Of a stretch of DNA of 15,728 bases, positions 1 to 6,225 are shown piece by piece. The stretch comes from Planctomycetota bacterium. Its GTDB lineage: Bacteria; Planctomycetota; Planctomycetia; Pirellulales; Thermoguttaceae. The first letter of the stretch is position 1. Each line of letters begins with the position of its first letter. The stretch spans positions 1 through 15,728 of the forward strand of contig JAJYGU010000455.1 of the NCBI GenBank assembly GCA_021784975.1, read 5' to 3'. The notes below the pieces were generated by a model. The model was not told the origin of the DNA, ran no database searches, and saw only the letters and a program-made list of their open reading frames with translations. Made by a program: the position numbers and the translations under genes.

Positions 1-528
1 CCATCGGCCACGGTTGCGGGTGTCCTGGAAACTGACGCGGTGGCCGCCGGCCGATTGGATAGCATGGATGTCCCAACCGCCGCCGGCCAACACTTCTTCC
101 GGCGGTTTGGGCGAGTACTGGCTTTCCAGCACTACCATCCGCCGCGCCCCGGCGTCGCTGAGGACGGCGCACAACGCGGCCAGCAAGTTGGGATTGCTCT
201 GATAGGTCCGATAGCCGGGCAGGTTGGCCAGCTTGTCCGGCCCACCGGTGACGTTGATCTTGATGCTGACCGTCTTGTTGCTCACCAACTCCTTCAGCCC
301 GCCGACGAGATTGAGGGCCGCATCAAGGCTCGCGCGCAACGCTTTCGGCTCATAGCTGCGGCAGCGCTGGATGGCCACCGGAGCGGCCGGGAGCGACGCG
401 GGCAGCTTGACCGCCGGGTAATAGACCTTCTCGCCGGTTTCCGCCGGCATCAGGCCTCCCGTTGCCAGAACGCCGGCAGCCCCGAGACCAGAAAGGACAA
501 ACTCGCGTCGCGAAAGACTTTGTGACAC
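1..528 (-). CDS. DUF362 domain protein with Tat-like signal, 3' end cut off by window
   Basis: The frame is open from a GTG at 528 to the window edge (176 codons), so the C-terminus is missing. An AGGAG motif lies 7 bases before the GTG, which fixes the start; no ATG in this frame fits as well. The N-terminus reads SLSRREFVLSG (residues 4-14), a twin-arginine-type motif, followed by a short Gly/Ala-rich hydrophobic run (residues 14-26), so export in folded form is likely. From about residue 85 the chain KTVSIKINVTGG, then a segment ending in GARRMVVLESQYS, matches the beginning of DUF362 domains. Members of that family often carry iron-sulfur clusters or act as uncharacterised redox proteins; whether this one has the cysteine clusters cannot be seen, because the C-terminal part lies outside. 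Function unknown. An extended -10 promoter is present about 65 bases upstream. Confidence 0.75.
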   Translation of the reverse strand, partial: MSQSLSRREFVLSGLGAAGVLATGGLMPAETGEKVYYPAVKLPASLPAAPVAIQRCRSYEPKALRASLDAALNLVGGLKELVSNKTVSIKINVTGGPDKLANLPGYRTYQSNPNLLAALCAVLSDAGARRMVVLESQYSPKPPEEVLAGGGWDIHAIQSAGGHRVSFQDTRNRGRW

Positions 529-591
529 GATTTAGCTCCTTCATCCGGTTGTTGGCTACGCGGCTCAGTACTGAATTATGGCAGCCGGCGA

Positions 592-600
592 ATTATATCA
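592..600 (-). promoter_or_regulatory. Extended -10 promoter for the DUF362 gene
   Basis: On the minus strand the bases read TGATATAAT, a perfect -10 hexamer preceded by the TGn extension. No good -35 hexamer lies 16-18 bases upstream (TTTCCG is the closest), which is usual for extended -10 promoters. The implied transcript would begin near 585 and give a leader of roughly 57 bases before the GTG at 528. This is motif matching only. Confidence 0.45.
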
Positions 601-722
601 TGGGCTGCAGTGGTCGGAAATCGGCCCAACAGCGCTGCCCGCTAGCGAAGGCCGCGGGGTGGTGCATTGCCATCTCTGCGCACCCATGATCGGGCCGTGT
701 GGCGCGAATCGCTGGGCAAACT

Positions 723-812
723 GCCGCGGAGCGGCGTGACTCGAGTAGCCAGGGGTGAATCGCAGCGAAACCCCTGGTTGCGAGCGGAAACCCACGAAAG
801 CCGCGTAGCGGC
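723..812. repeat. Composite palindromic (REP/BIME-like) repeat
   Basis: Three hairpins sit in symmetric order. GCCGC-GGA-GCGGC lies at 723-735 and GCCGC-GTA-GCGGC at 800-812. Between them is a larger inverted repeat, AGCCAGGGGT (747-756) with ACCCCTGGTT (770-779), 9 of 10 pairs matching, around a 13-base loop. The arrangement of two identical small stems flanking a central stem resembles bacterial interspersed mosaic elements. No gene is convincing in this stretch. Confidence 0.55.
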
Positions 813-836
813 GCTACGATCGTGCACAATCGCGCG

Positions 837-983
837 ATGGTGATGCTCAGCGTCGTGCAATGCGGGGCGATCCAAGCGGCGGACGGCAATTCCACGGCCG
901 TCGCCATGCCCGCAAGCGCATCGCAGCCAGTTGATTTGTACGGCGATCCGATTCCGGGCGGGGCCGCAGCGCAGTTGCGGTTC
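837..983 (+). pseudogene. Remnant of a WD40-repeat protein N-terminus
   Basis: The plus-strand frame starting at the ATG at 837 gives a short signal-like start (MVMLSVVQCGAIQAADG) and then VDLYGDPIPGGAAAQLRF. The DLYGDP-P-GA-A-L pattern is the phrase that begins many large planctomycete WD40-repeat proteins, just after their signal peptide. Here the similarity stops within about 49 codons and no WD40 repeats follow; the frame runs into repeat-like sequence and ends at 1142, overlapping the 3' end of the transporter gene on the other strand. It is best read as a 5' fragment left after deletion. Recognition is from memory of the family. Confidence 0.45.
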
Positions 984-1004
984 TGCGTGTTGCAGTTTGC
1001 CCTT

Positions 1005-1031
1005 TCCTCCGCGTACTTGGCGTCCTCCGCG
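1005..1031. repeat. Short tandem repeat, TCCTCCGCG units
   Basis: TCCTCCGCG occurs at 1005-1013 and again at 1023-1031, an 18-base period, with CTTGGCG between the copies. It resembles the low-complexity intergenic strings of the 'CTTGGCGTCCTTGGCGG' kind found in many planctomycete genomes. It lies just beyond the stop of the transporter gene and inside the decayed WD40 frame. It is too short to be certain. Confidence 0.3.
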
Positions 1032-1045
1032 GTGAAGAATTCAGT

Positions 1046-2326
1046 TCAGACGATTTTCGCGGGGCGCCGCCGGCTGGAAATCGCGTACCACACCGCGGCG
1101 GCGGCCAGCAGGGCGGCCATGGTGACAAACAACACTGGGTAGGGCGGCAGGGCCCAGGCGCCGCTGTATTTGACGATGATGCCGGCCATCGGCGAGCCGG
1201 CCAGCAGACCCACGTCGCCGGCGGCCAGGACCACGGTGGTGGCCAGACCTCGGTACCGCTCCGGGAATGCCACGCTTCCGCCAGCCATCATGGCCGGCGA
1301 CAGGATCGCCTGGGAGCAGCCGAAGATCAGGGCCGGCACGACCAGTTGCCCCTCGGCGCGGACCGGCAAGAACGCCAGTTGGCTCAGGGCCATCAGGGCC
1401 GCGCCCAGCAGGATGATGGTCCGATTGCCAAAACGTTCGGGCCACCGTCGGGTCGGCACCCGCGTCAGCACCGCGGCCGCCGCGCAGATGGTGAAGAATA
1501 GCCCGATCCTGGGGATGTGCAACTCCGCCGTGTAGGCGCGGAGGAAGGCGTTGGGCATCTGGAAGACCATCCCTCCCATCAAGGCTACCGCCAAGAGGGC
1601 GCCGGGCTGGTGCTTCCGCAGCAATTGCCATGAAGAAGGTCCGTGGACCAATTGCGACCGAGGCTCCCGGCGGGTGGCCAGCCAGGTGGGCGGCAGGGCG
1701 GCCAGGGCCACCACGCCCGCCAGCCAAAACATCTGGTTGGTCGTCGCGCGGCTGACGGTCGCCGAGGCGAATAAGACGTCGATCAACTGGCTGCCGGCGA
1801 AGTAGCCCACGAAGGTGGCGGTGCCCAGCATGCCGTAGAGCTCCGCCATGCGTTTCACCGAGACTTGCTGCGAGATGAAGGTCATCGAGGCCCCGAAGAC
1901 CCCGGCGATCGCGCTGCAATAGAGAATGCGGAACAGATAGATGGCCGGGCTGTTGCAACTGCTGATCGCCAGGTGGGCGAAGCAGGTGACCGCGAACAGT
2001 ATGATCGACCCGAGCCAGACGATCCGCGATCCGTAGCGGTCGATGCACGAACCCATCGTCAGCCGCATGGCCAGGCTGCCCACCATGCCGATGCCTACGA
2101 TCCAGCCCAGGTGCCACTCGCTGCCGCCCAGCAAGGCGATGAAGTCCGCGTAGCGGAACAGCAAGGCCATGGCCAGGGTCATGAGCGTGTTCGACCCGTA
2201 GGCCAGCCAGAACGATCGGCCGTAGGCCGGCCGCTTTTCACATGACCGGCTGGGCCTGGCCCTAGGAACCTGTGGTGGACGAGCGGGCTGCGGCGGAGAA
2301 GGGAGTGGGACGGGAGGGCCGATCAT
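1046..2326 (-). CDS. Major facilitator superfamily transporter
   Basis: About 426 residues with roughly twelve hydrophobic segments, beginning with the stretch after SFWLAYGSNTLMTLAMALLF. The loop after the second segment contains DRYGSR, matching the MFS motif A (GxLaDRxGRkxxl). A second copy of the fold follows a central cytoplasmic loop (REPRSQLVHGPSSWQLLRK). The protein is an inner-membrane secondary transporter; the substrate cannot be told. The N-terminus is a proline-rich, non-membrane tail of about 30-40 residues. I chose ATG 2326; a GTG at 2359 would add 11 residues, but a TAGAAT box lies just 4 bases upstream of that GTG, which favours the later start. It runs away from the sugar cluster, separated by a tRNA, so a role in arabinose uptake is possible but unsupported. 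Confidence 0.85.
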   Translation of the reverse strand: MIGPPVPLPSPPQPARPPQVPRARPSRSCEKRPAYGRSFWLAYGSNTLMTLAMALLFRYADFIALLGGSEWHLGWIVGIGMVGSLAMRLTMGSCIDRYGSRIVWLGSIILFAVTCFAHLAISSCNSPAIYLFRILYCSAIAGVFGASMTFISQQVSVKRMAELYGMLGTATFVGYFAGSQLIDVLFASATVSRATTNQMFWLAGVVALAALPPTWLATRREPRSQLVHGPSSWQLLRKHQPGALLAVALMGGMVFQMPNAFLRAYTAELHIPRIGLFFTICAAAAVLTRVPTRRWPERFGNRTIILLGAALMALSQLAFLPVRAEGQLVVPALIFGCSQAILSPAMMAGGSVAFPERYRGLATTVVLAAGDVGLLAGSPMAGIIVKYSGAWALPPYPVLFVTMAALLAAAAVWYAISSRRRPAKIV

Positions 2327-2362
2327 CGCGATGCTGCTTGAATCGGACGTGCTAAACACGTT

Positions 2363-2391
2363 ATTCTACTCAAACGACCGTGGCGGGTCAT
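2363..2391 (-). promoter_or_regulatory. Possible promoter of the MFS transporter gene
   Basis: On the minus strand ATGACC (2391-2386) and TAGAAT (2368-2363) are 17 bases apart, matching 4 of 6 and 5 of 6 consensus positions. Transcription would begin near 2356, giving a leader of about 30 bases to ATG 2326. A second TAGAAT lies at 2404-2399 without a partner. Confidence 0.3.
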
Positions 2392-2548
2392 GGGCAGAAT
2401 TCTACGTATTTTTGCGTCCACTTGGCTTTGTGGATGCGGCGCAGGCTCCTCGGGCCGTGGTAACCCGCGTCGGTAGGTCCTCGCACGCCCTTTCACCGCA
2501 GTTCTCTCGGGCGTAGTGGCTCGAAAATCCACGTCTCGGTATGACGTA

Positions 2549-2593
2549 AAGTCGCCCCAATGCAACCCGAGAAGTCGCCCCACAAGTGCCCCA
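2549..2593. repeat. Three direct copies of AAGTCGCCCCA
   Basis: AAGTCGCCCCA occurs at 2549-2559 and 2572-2582, and a one-base-shorter form AAGTGCCCCA at 2584-2593. The rest of 2360-2673, between the transporter and the tRNA terminator, holds no convincing gene. The copies are iteron-like and could be protein-binding sites, but no regulator is nearby. Confidence 0.3.
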
Positions 2594-2673
2594 GAGAACG
2601 CCGTCGCCACCCACGTTTCAAGAGCCAATGATCGCAAAAGCTGTGTCCGTAACAGCTTGCAATCCGCATGTAG

Positions 2674-2697
2674 AAAAAAAGCCCGTCTAAGACGGGC
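2674..2697 (-). terminator. Intrinsic terminator of the tRNA-Ile gene
   Basis: Read on the minus strand: GCCCGTC, loop TTA, GACGGGC, then seven T residues. The 7-bp GC-rich stem is perfect and it begins 7 bases after the tRNA 3' end. This is a textbook rho-independent terminator and ends the tRNA transcript before the transporter gene. Confidence 0.9.
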
Positions 2698-2703
2698 CAA
2701 GTG

Positions 2704-2777
2704 TGGGCGCACGCAGACTCGAACTGCAGACCTCGTCCTTATCAGGGACGCGCTCTAACCAACTGAGCTATGCGCCC
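2704..2777 (-). tRNA. tRNA-Ile (anticodon GAU)
   Basis: A complete 74-base cloverleaf on the minus strand. The acceptor stem GGGCGCA pairs perfectly with TGCGCCC, followed by discriminator A. The D-arm is GCTC-AGTTGGTTA-GAGC, the anticodon stem CGTCC/GGACG holds loop CTGATAA, and the T-arm has loop TTCGAGT with stem TGCAG/CTGCG. The anticodon is GAU, which reads AUC and AUU as isoleucine. CCA is not encoded; the bases after the discriminator are CAC. The gene stands alone, not inside an rRNA operon, with its own terminator. Confidence 0.96.
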
Positions 2778-2807
2778 GAAACGTCGCAAGTCGTTGCCAA
2801 CCAAAAG

Positions 2808-2816
2808 CTTATAGCA
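2808..2816 (-). promoter_or_regulatory. Possible extended -10 promoter of tRNA-Ile
   Basis: The minus strand reads TGCTATAAG, a TGn extension followed by TATAAG (5 of 6 of the -10 consensus). Transcription would start near 2801, about 24 bases before the tRNA. No clear -35 is seen. The rest of 2778-2993 holds nothing convincing. Confidence 0.35.
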
Positions 2817-2993
2817 AGCTCTTGCTCGCCCGGCATTCACCGAAATCCGCGAGCCGGACCTGCTCGGCGACGACTTTGCCGCTTCGTCCACTAGCCATTC
2901 TAGCATAACTTGCTGACCCGCCAAGCCGTGCCCGCTACCGCCATCGGGCAAGAAAGCGTATTCTGGACGCACTTTCCAAACGAGCAATCTCCG

Positions 2994-4139
2994 ATGAGCG
3001 AGGGCTACGGCAACTCGAAGCACCTTACCCGGTGCGCACTGCTCGGCGATCCGGTCGTGCGCCCGGCGGCGGGACCGTTGGCCGTACACTATTGTGCGCG
3101 GCAGGCGGGCGTGCCGCTCCGTGAATACACCCTGAATCCCCGCGTGCTGGCGGAGTGCGTCATCCGCTATTACGAGGAGTTTCGTCCGGACGCAGTCTGG
3201 GTCTCGGCCGACACGTGGGTCACCGCGGAAGCCATGGGCAAAGCGGTAGCCTTTCCCGGACCCGATCAGCCTTTGGGCGGCAGCGGCGAGCCACTCGTTC
3301 GTTCTTTGGCCGATCTTGCCCGAATTCCGCCGCCCGATCCGTCGTCTCAGGGCCGCTGGCCGCGGATGCTCGAAGCGGTGCAGCGGGTGGTCGAGGCCCT
3401 CGGCAACGAGGTCTTTGTGGTGGCTTGCTTCGATCAGTATCCCTTTTCGCTGGCCTGCGCTCTGATGGGCATGGAAAAGGTCATGCTTGCCCTGTGGAGC
3501 GACCGCCCGCTGGTCGAGGCCCTGCTGGAGCGGTGCGCCGAGTACACGACGGCCTATGCCCTGGCGTTGGCCGACGCCGGGGCCGACATGCTTAGCGGCG
3601 GCGATTCGCCCGCCGGGTTGATCGGGCCTCGCTTCTACCGCGAGGTGGCCTTGCCGGCCGAGCAGCGGGTGATTGCGGCCGTCAAATCGCGGTCGTCGCT
3701 GCCGGTTTCACTACATATCTGCGGCAGCGCTATTGCGATTCTGGCCGACATGGCCTCGGCCGGGGCGGACGTGCTCGAATTGGACCACCAGGTTGAAATC
3801 ACTGCCGCCTGCCGGATCGTACCCCCAAGAATCGCCCTCTGGGGCAATCTCGATCCGGTGGGGCTCTTGGCACGGGGAGGCGTGCAAGAAGTTCGCCAGG
3901 CGACGCGAAGTCTGTTGGAGACGGTAGCTGCGTCCGGCCATCGCCGTTTCGTGCTCAGTTCGGGTTGCACGCTGGCCGTCGACACACCTCCGGAGAATCT
4001 GGCCGCCGTGCTCGACGTTGCCCGATTGTTCGGACCGCTCTTTCCAACATCCGAAGACTGTCCCGATTTTTGTGGCGACCAGGCTGGGCGCGGTCGCCAC
4101 ACAAATGGGACTGTCCCCTTTGGCACCGCTGGGGTCTAG
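2994..4139 (+). CDS. URO-D family protein, MtaA/MtbA-like methyltransferase
   Basis: About 381 residues, the usual size for the uroporphyrinogen decarboxylase fold (TIM barrel). It is not a true heme-pathway HemE: it carries the zinc-ligand set of corrinoid:thiol methyltransferases, H241-x-C243 in SLHICG and C325 in SSGCTLAVDTPPENL. In MtaA/MtbA enzymes these bind the zinc that activates the thiol acceptor. Other family marks are GGDSP, ALWGNLDPVGLLARG and the Pro-Glu-Asn at the end of the barrel. The open frame extends upstream to 2910, but ATG 2994 is chosen because family similarity starts soon after. The final 30 or so residues after VARLFGPL lie beyond the normal family end and are encoded by a palindromic repeat. 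It is followed after 4 bases by the oxidoreductase, so the two are probably one operon. No corrinoid protein is encoded in the window, so the methyl donor is unknown. Confidence 0.8.
   Translation: MSEGYGNSKHLTRCALLGDPVVRPAAGPLAVHYCARQAGVPLREYTLNPRVLAECVIRYYEEFRPDAVWVSADTWVTAEAMGKAVAFPGPDQPLGGSGEPLVRSLADLARIPPPDPSSQGRWPRMLEAVQRVVEALGNEVFVVACFDQYPFSLACALMGMEKVMLALWSDRPLVEALLERCAEYTTAYALALADAGADMLSGGDSPAGLIGPRFYREVALPAEQRVIAAVKSRSSLPVSLHICGSAIAILADMASAGADVLELDHQVEITAACRIVPPRIALWGNLDPVGLLARGGVQEVRQATRSLLETVAASGHRRFVLSSGCTLAVDTPPENLAAVLDVARLFGPLFPTSEDCPDFCGDQAGRGRHTNGTVPFGTAGV
4057..4117. repeat. Long imperfect palindrome inside the URO-D gene's 3' end
   Basis: The left arm at 4057-4080 and the right arm at 4092-4114 pair over about 21 positions with two mismatches and one bulge; the inner 10 bp, TGTGGCGACC with GGTCGCCACA, are perfect around an 11-base loop. 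GACTGTCCC is repeated directly at both ends (4056-4064 and 4109-4117), and the right end contains the small palindrome GGGAC-T-GTCCC. The element is in frame with the URO-D gene and codes for its C-terminal tail. It looks like a mobile palindromic unit; it could also fold in the mRNA between the two genes. Confidence 0.6.
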
Positions 4140-4143
4140 CAGC

Positions 4144-5253
4144 ATGAACACACCATCGCTCGGGGTTCTGGTGGTGGGCGCGGGCTGGGTGTCATCGCAG
4201 CACCTGGCCGCCTATCAGCACAATCCGCACACCCGTGTGCTGGCTGTCTGCGATCGGTCTTTGAAGAAGGCCCGGCAGCGGGCGGCCGAGAGCGGCCTGA
4301 CGGACGTAGCCTGTTACGACGATCTGGCGCGGGCATTGGCCCACCCCGGCGTCGACGTCGTCTCGATCTGTACGCCGCAGCACCTTCACTGCCGGCACGT
4401 GCTGGCCGTCGCCGAGGCCGGCAAGCACATGATTATCGAGAAACCGGTGGCCATCAACCCCGATGAATTGGGCCGGATGCGGGCAGCCGTGCGGCGGGCC
4501 AAAGTGCGCACGGTAGTGAGCTTTGTCCTGCGTTGGAATCCTCTGTTTCAGATGCTCAAGGCGATGATCGCCGACAACGCGTTGGGACGCCTGTACTACG
4601 TCGAAGCCGACTACCTGAGCTACAATGGGAGTTGGTGGTCGGGCTGGAATGACGCCCGGACACTGGGCCAGGGGGTTAGCGCGATGCTGGTCGGCGGCTG
4701 CCACGCCGTCGACGCCTTGCGCTGGTTCGCCGCCCCCGGCGAGCTTGAGGCGGCCACGCCGGTCGAGGTCTATGCCGTATCCGGTGGCTGCCGCAAGGGG
4801 AGCCATCGCGAGTTCAATCCAGCGGCCAATGCCTGGATCGACGATGCCCCGCCGATGGAATACGACGGCCTGGAAGTGGCCCTGGTGAAGTTCGACAATG
4901 GGATGGTCGGCAAGGTCTCAACCAATGCCGAGTGCGTCATGCCCTACCGGCTTCCGTTGCGGGTCTTCGGGAGCCTGGGCACGGTGGTCGATAACCGCGT
5001 ATGGTCGCACAAATATCCGGGCCAGTCCGATTGGGTCGAGCTACCTACGATTCTGCCCGACTCCAGCCAGGTGAGCCACCATCCTTTCCAGGCCGAGATC
5101 GATCACTTCGTCGAGTGCGTGGCGACCGGCCGCGAGTCGCACTGCAACCTCGAAGACGCCGTCAAGACCCACGAGATCGTCTTCGCGGCCATCCAGTCGC
5201 GCGAACGCCATCAACCCGTCCGTTTGCCGTTGTTGGGAGATCACCCTCCATGA
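4144..5253 (+). CDS. Gfo/Idh/MocA family NAD(P)-dependent oxidoreductase
   Basis: 369 residues, a normal length for the family. The Rossmann fold opens with GVLVVGAGWVSSQH (residues 7-20), a dinucleotide-binding loop. The EKP motif that supplies the catalytic lysine is at residues 99-101 (IIEKPVAI). The second half has GGCHAVDALRWF, giving H187 and D190 where the family's catalytic His/Asp normally sit. Members oxidise or reduce sugar hydroxyls, inositols or sugar acids, or open glycosidic bonds by an oxidation route; the exact substrate is not readable. No signal peptide, so it is cytoplasmic. The frame is open further upstream to 4018, inside the preceding gene, but ATG 4144 immediately precedes the Rossmann strand. 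Its TGA overlaps the ATG of the next gene (ATGA), showing translational coupling. Confidence 0.9.
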   Translation: MNTPSLGVLVVGAGWVSSQHLAAYQHNPHTRVLAVCDRSLKKARQRAAESGLTDVACYDDLARALAHPGVDVVSICTPQHLHCRHVLAVAEAGKHMIIEKPVAINPDELGRMRAAVRRAKVRTVVSFVLRWNPLFQMLKAMIADNALGRLYYVEADYLSYNGSWWSGWNDARTLGQGVSAMLVGGCHAVDALRWFAAPGELEAATPVEVYAVSGGCRKGSHREFNPAANAWIDDAPPMEYDGLEVALVKFDNGMVGKVSTNAECVMPYRLPLRVFGSLGTVVDNRVWSHKYPGQSDWVELPTILPDSSQVSHHPFQAEIDHFVECVATGRESHCNLEDAVKTHEIVFAAIQSRERHQPVRLPLLGDHPP

Positions 5254-6119
5254 CCACTTCCTGGCATTCCGAAGGCGACTATTACTGTTTTTCCAACGAA
5301 CTGGTGTCAGGCAAGTACCTGACCACCGGCCACTACCAGGGGATGCGCGACCTGGTGCATCGTGCCTCTGGCGTGCAGATCGCCGCCGGCGAGACCTTGC
5401 CGGGCCTGGTGGCCCCGTATCGCGTCTTTGGCAATTCGCGGCGGTATGGCGACGTCCGCGACCGCAATGGCCAGAGGGAGATCGTGCCGGAAGGGCTCCG
5501 CATCACCCACCCCGCCGACAGCGAGAACCCCTTCGACCTGGTTGCGATCTACTCGTGGGAGGGCGGCACCCTCGACATTCGCTATCGCATCACCGCGCAC
5601 GTTGAGATGCGCGGCTTCGAGTTGGGCATTGCTTCCTACCTGGCCGCCGGCTTTCGCGGCTTCATCTGCCGGCAATCGAACGTCTGGGGAGAGAAGGACC
5701 CGCGCATTGTGCCGGTGGATGTCAATCCGATGACCGACGTCTACGCGGTCTTTCCACGGAGCGAGGCGGACTTCAAGACGATCTTCGACGGCCGGCTGGA
5801 TCTGCCGCCCTACCCGGTGCGTTTTGTGGCCCCGGCCTATTTCGCCCATCCGCTGGCCTATCGCCGCCATGCGAAATCGGGCGTTACCGCCGTGGGCATG
5901 GCCGATCCCAAGCAATGCTACTCAATCTGCCTCCCGGTCAACAATCCGCCCGAAGAGCCTGATCCGGCCAATGGCTATCAGGGCATCTATTTCTACCTCT
6001 TTGGCCGCGACCTTCGTCAGGGCGAGACCGTCGCCACCCGGCTGCGCTGGGTCGTCGGTCAAGACCTTTCGGACCAAGAGGTCCTTGCCCGCTGGGAGAG
6101 TTTTGCCCGGACGCTGTGA
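5250..6119 (+). CDS. Unrecognised 289-residue protein coupled to the oxidoreductase
   Basis: The start ATG shares four bases with the stop of the oxidoreductase gene, so the two are co-translated; GGGAG lies about 10 bases upstream. There is no signal peptide and no hydrophobic segment long enough for a membrane helix, so it should be cytoplasmic. The sequence is rich in Tyr, Phe and Arg and alternates polar and hydrophobic residues (for example GGTLDIRYRITAHVEMRG), which suggests a mostly beta protein. I cannot place it in a named family. A galactose-mutarotase-like beta-sandwich is a guess from composition, size and its partner. Possible functional residues include several His and Asp in turns, such as H24, H32 and D36. 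With the Gfo/Idh enzyme next door, a role in handling the sugar or its oxidised product is plausible. Confidence 0.75.
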   Translation: MTTSWHSEGDYYCFSNELVSGKYLTTGHYQGMRDLVHRASGVQIAAGETLPGLVAPYRVFGNSRRYGDVRDRNGQREIVPEGLRITHPADSENPFDLVAIYSWEGGTLDIRYRITAHVEMRGFELGIASYLAAGFRGFICRQSNVWGEKDPRIVPVDVNPMTDVYAVFPRSEADFKTIFDGRLDLPPYPVRFVAPAYFAHPLAYRRHAKSGVTAVGMADPKQCYSICLPVNNPPEEPDPANGYQGIYFYLFGRDLRQGETVATRLRWVVGQDLSDQEVLARWESFARTL

Positions 6120-6126
6120 GCTAAGA

Positions 6127-6143
6127 GCGGCGTCAGACGCCGC
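6127..6143 (+). terminator. Small GC-rich hairpin after the 289-residue protein gene
   Basis: GCGGCGTC and GACGCCGC form an 8-base inverted repeat around a single A (in practice a 6-bp stem with a 5-base loop). It starts 8 bases after the stop codon. No T-run follows, so it may pause or protect the transcript rather than end it. Confidence 0.3.
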
Positions 6144-6225
6144 GTCTATTGTGCGCGCGCAATCGGAACGGTAGTCTAGTAGGCGGACTGGAGGAGAGCC
6201 GCCCGCTGACGAACTATCGAGCACC

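Noticed and set aside
2323..2712. Minus-strand frame of 129 codons covering the gap between transporter and tRNA
   Set aside because: It runs through the tRNA terminator and into the transporter start, has no family resemblance and an arginine-rich composition typical of chance frames in GC-rich DNA.
4018..4143. Upstream in-frame extension of the Gfo/Idh gene
   Set aside because: The extra 42 residues come from the repeat inside the URO-D gene; the Rossmann fold begins right after ATG 4144.
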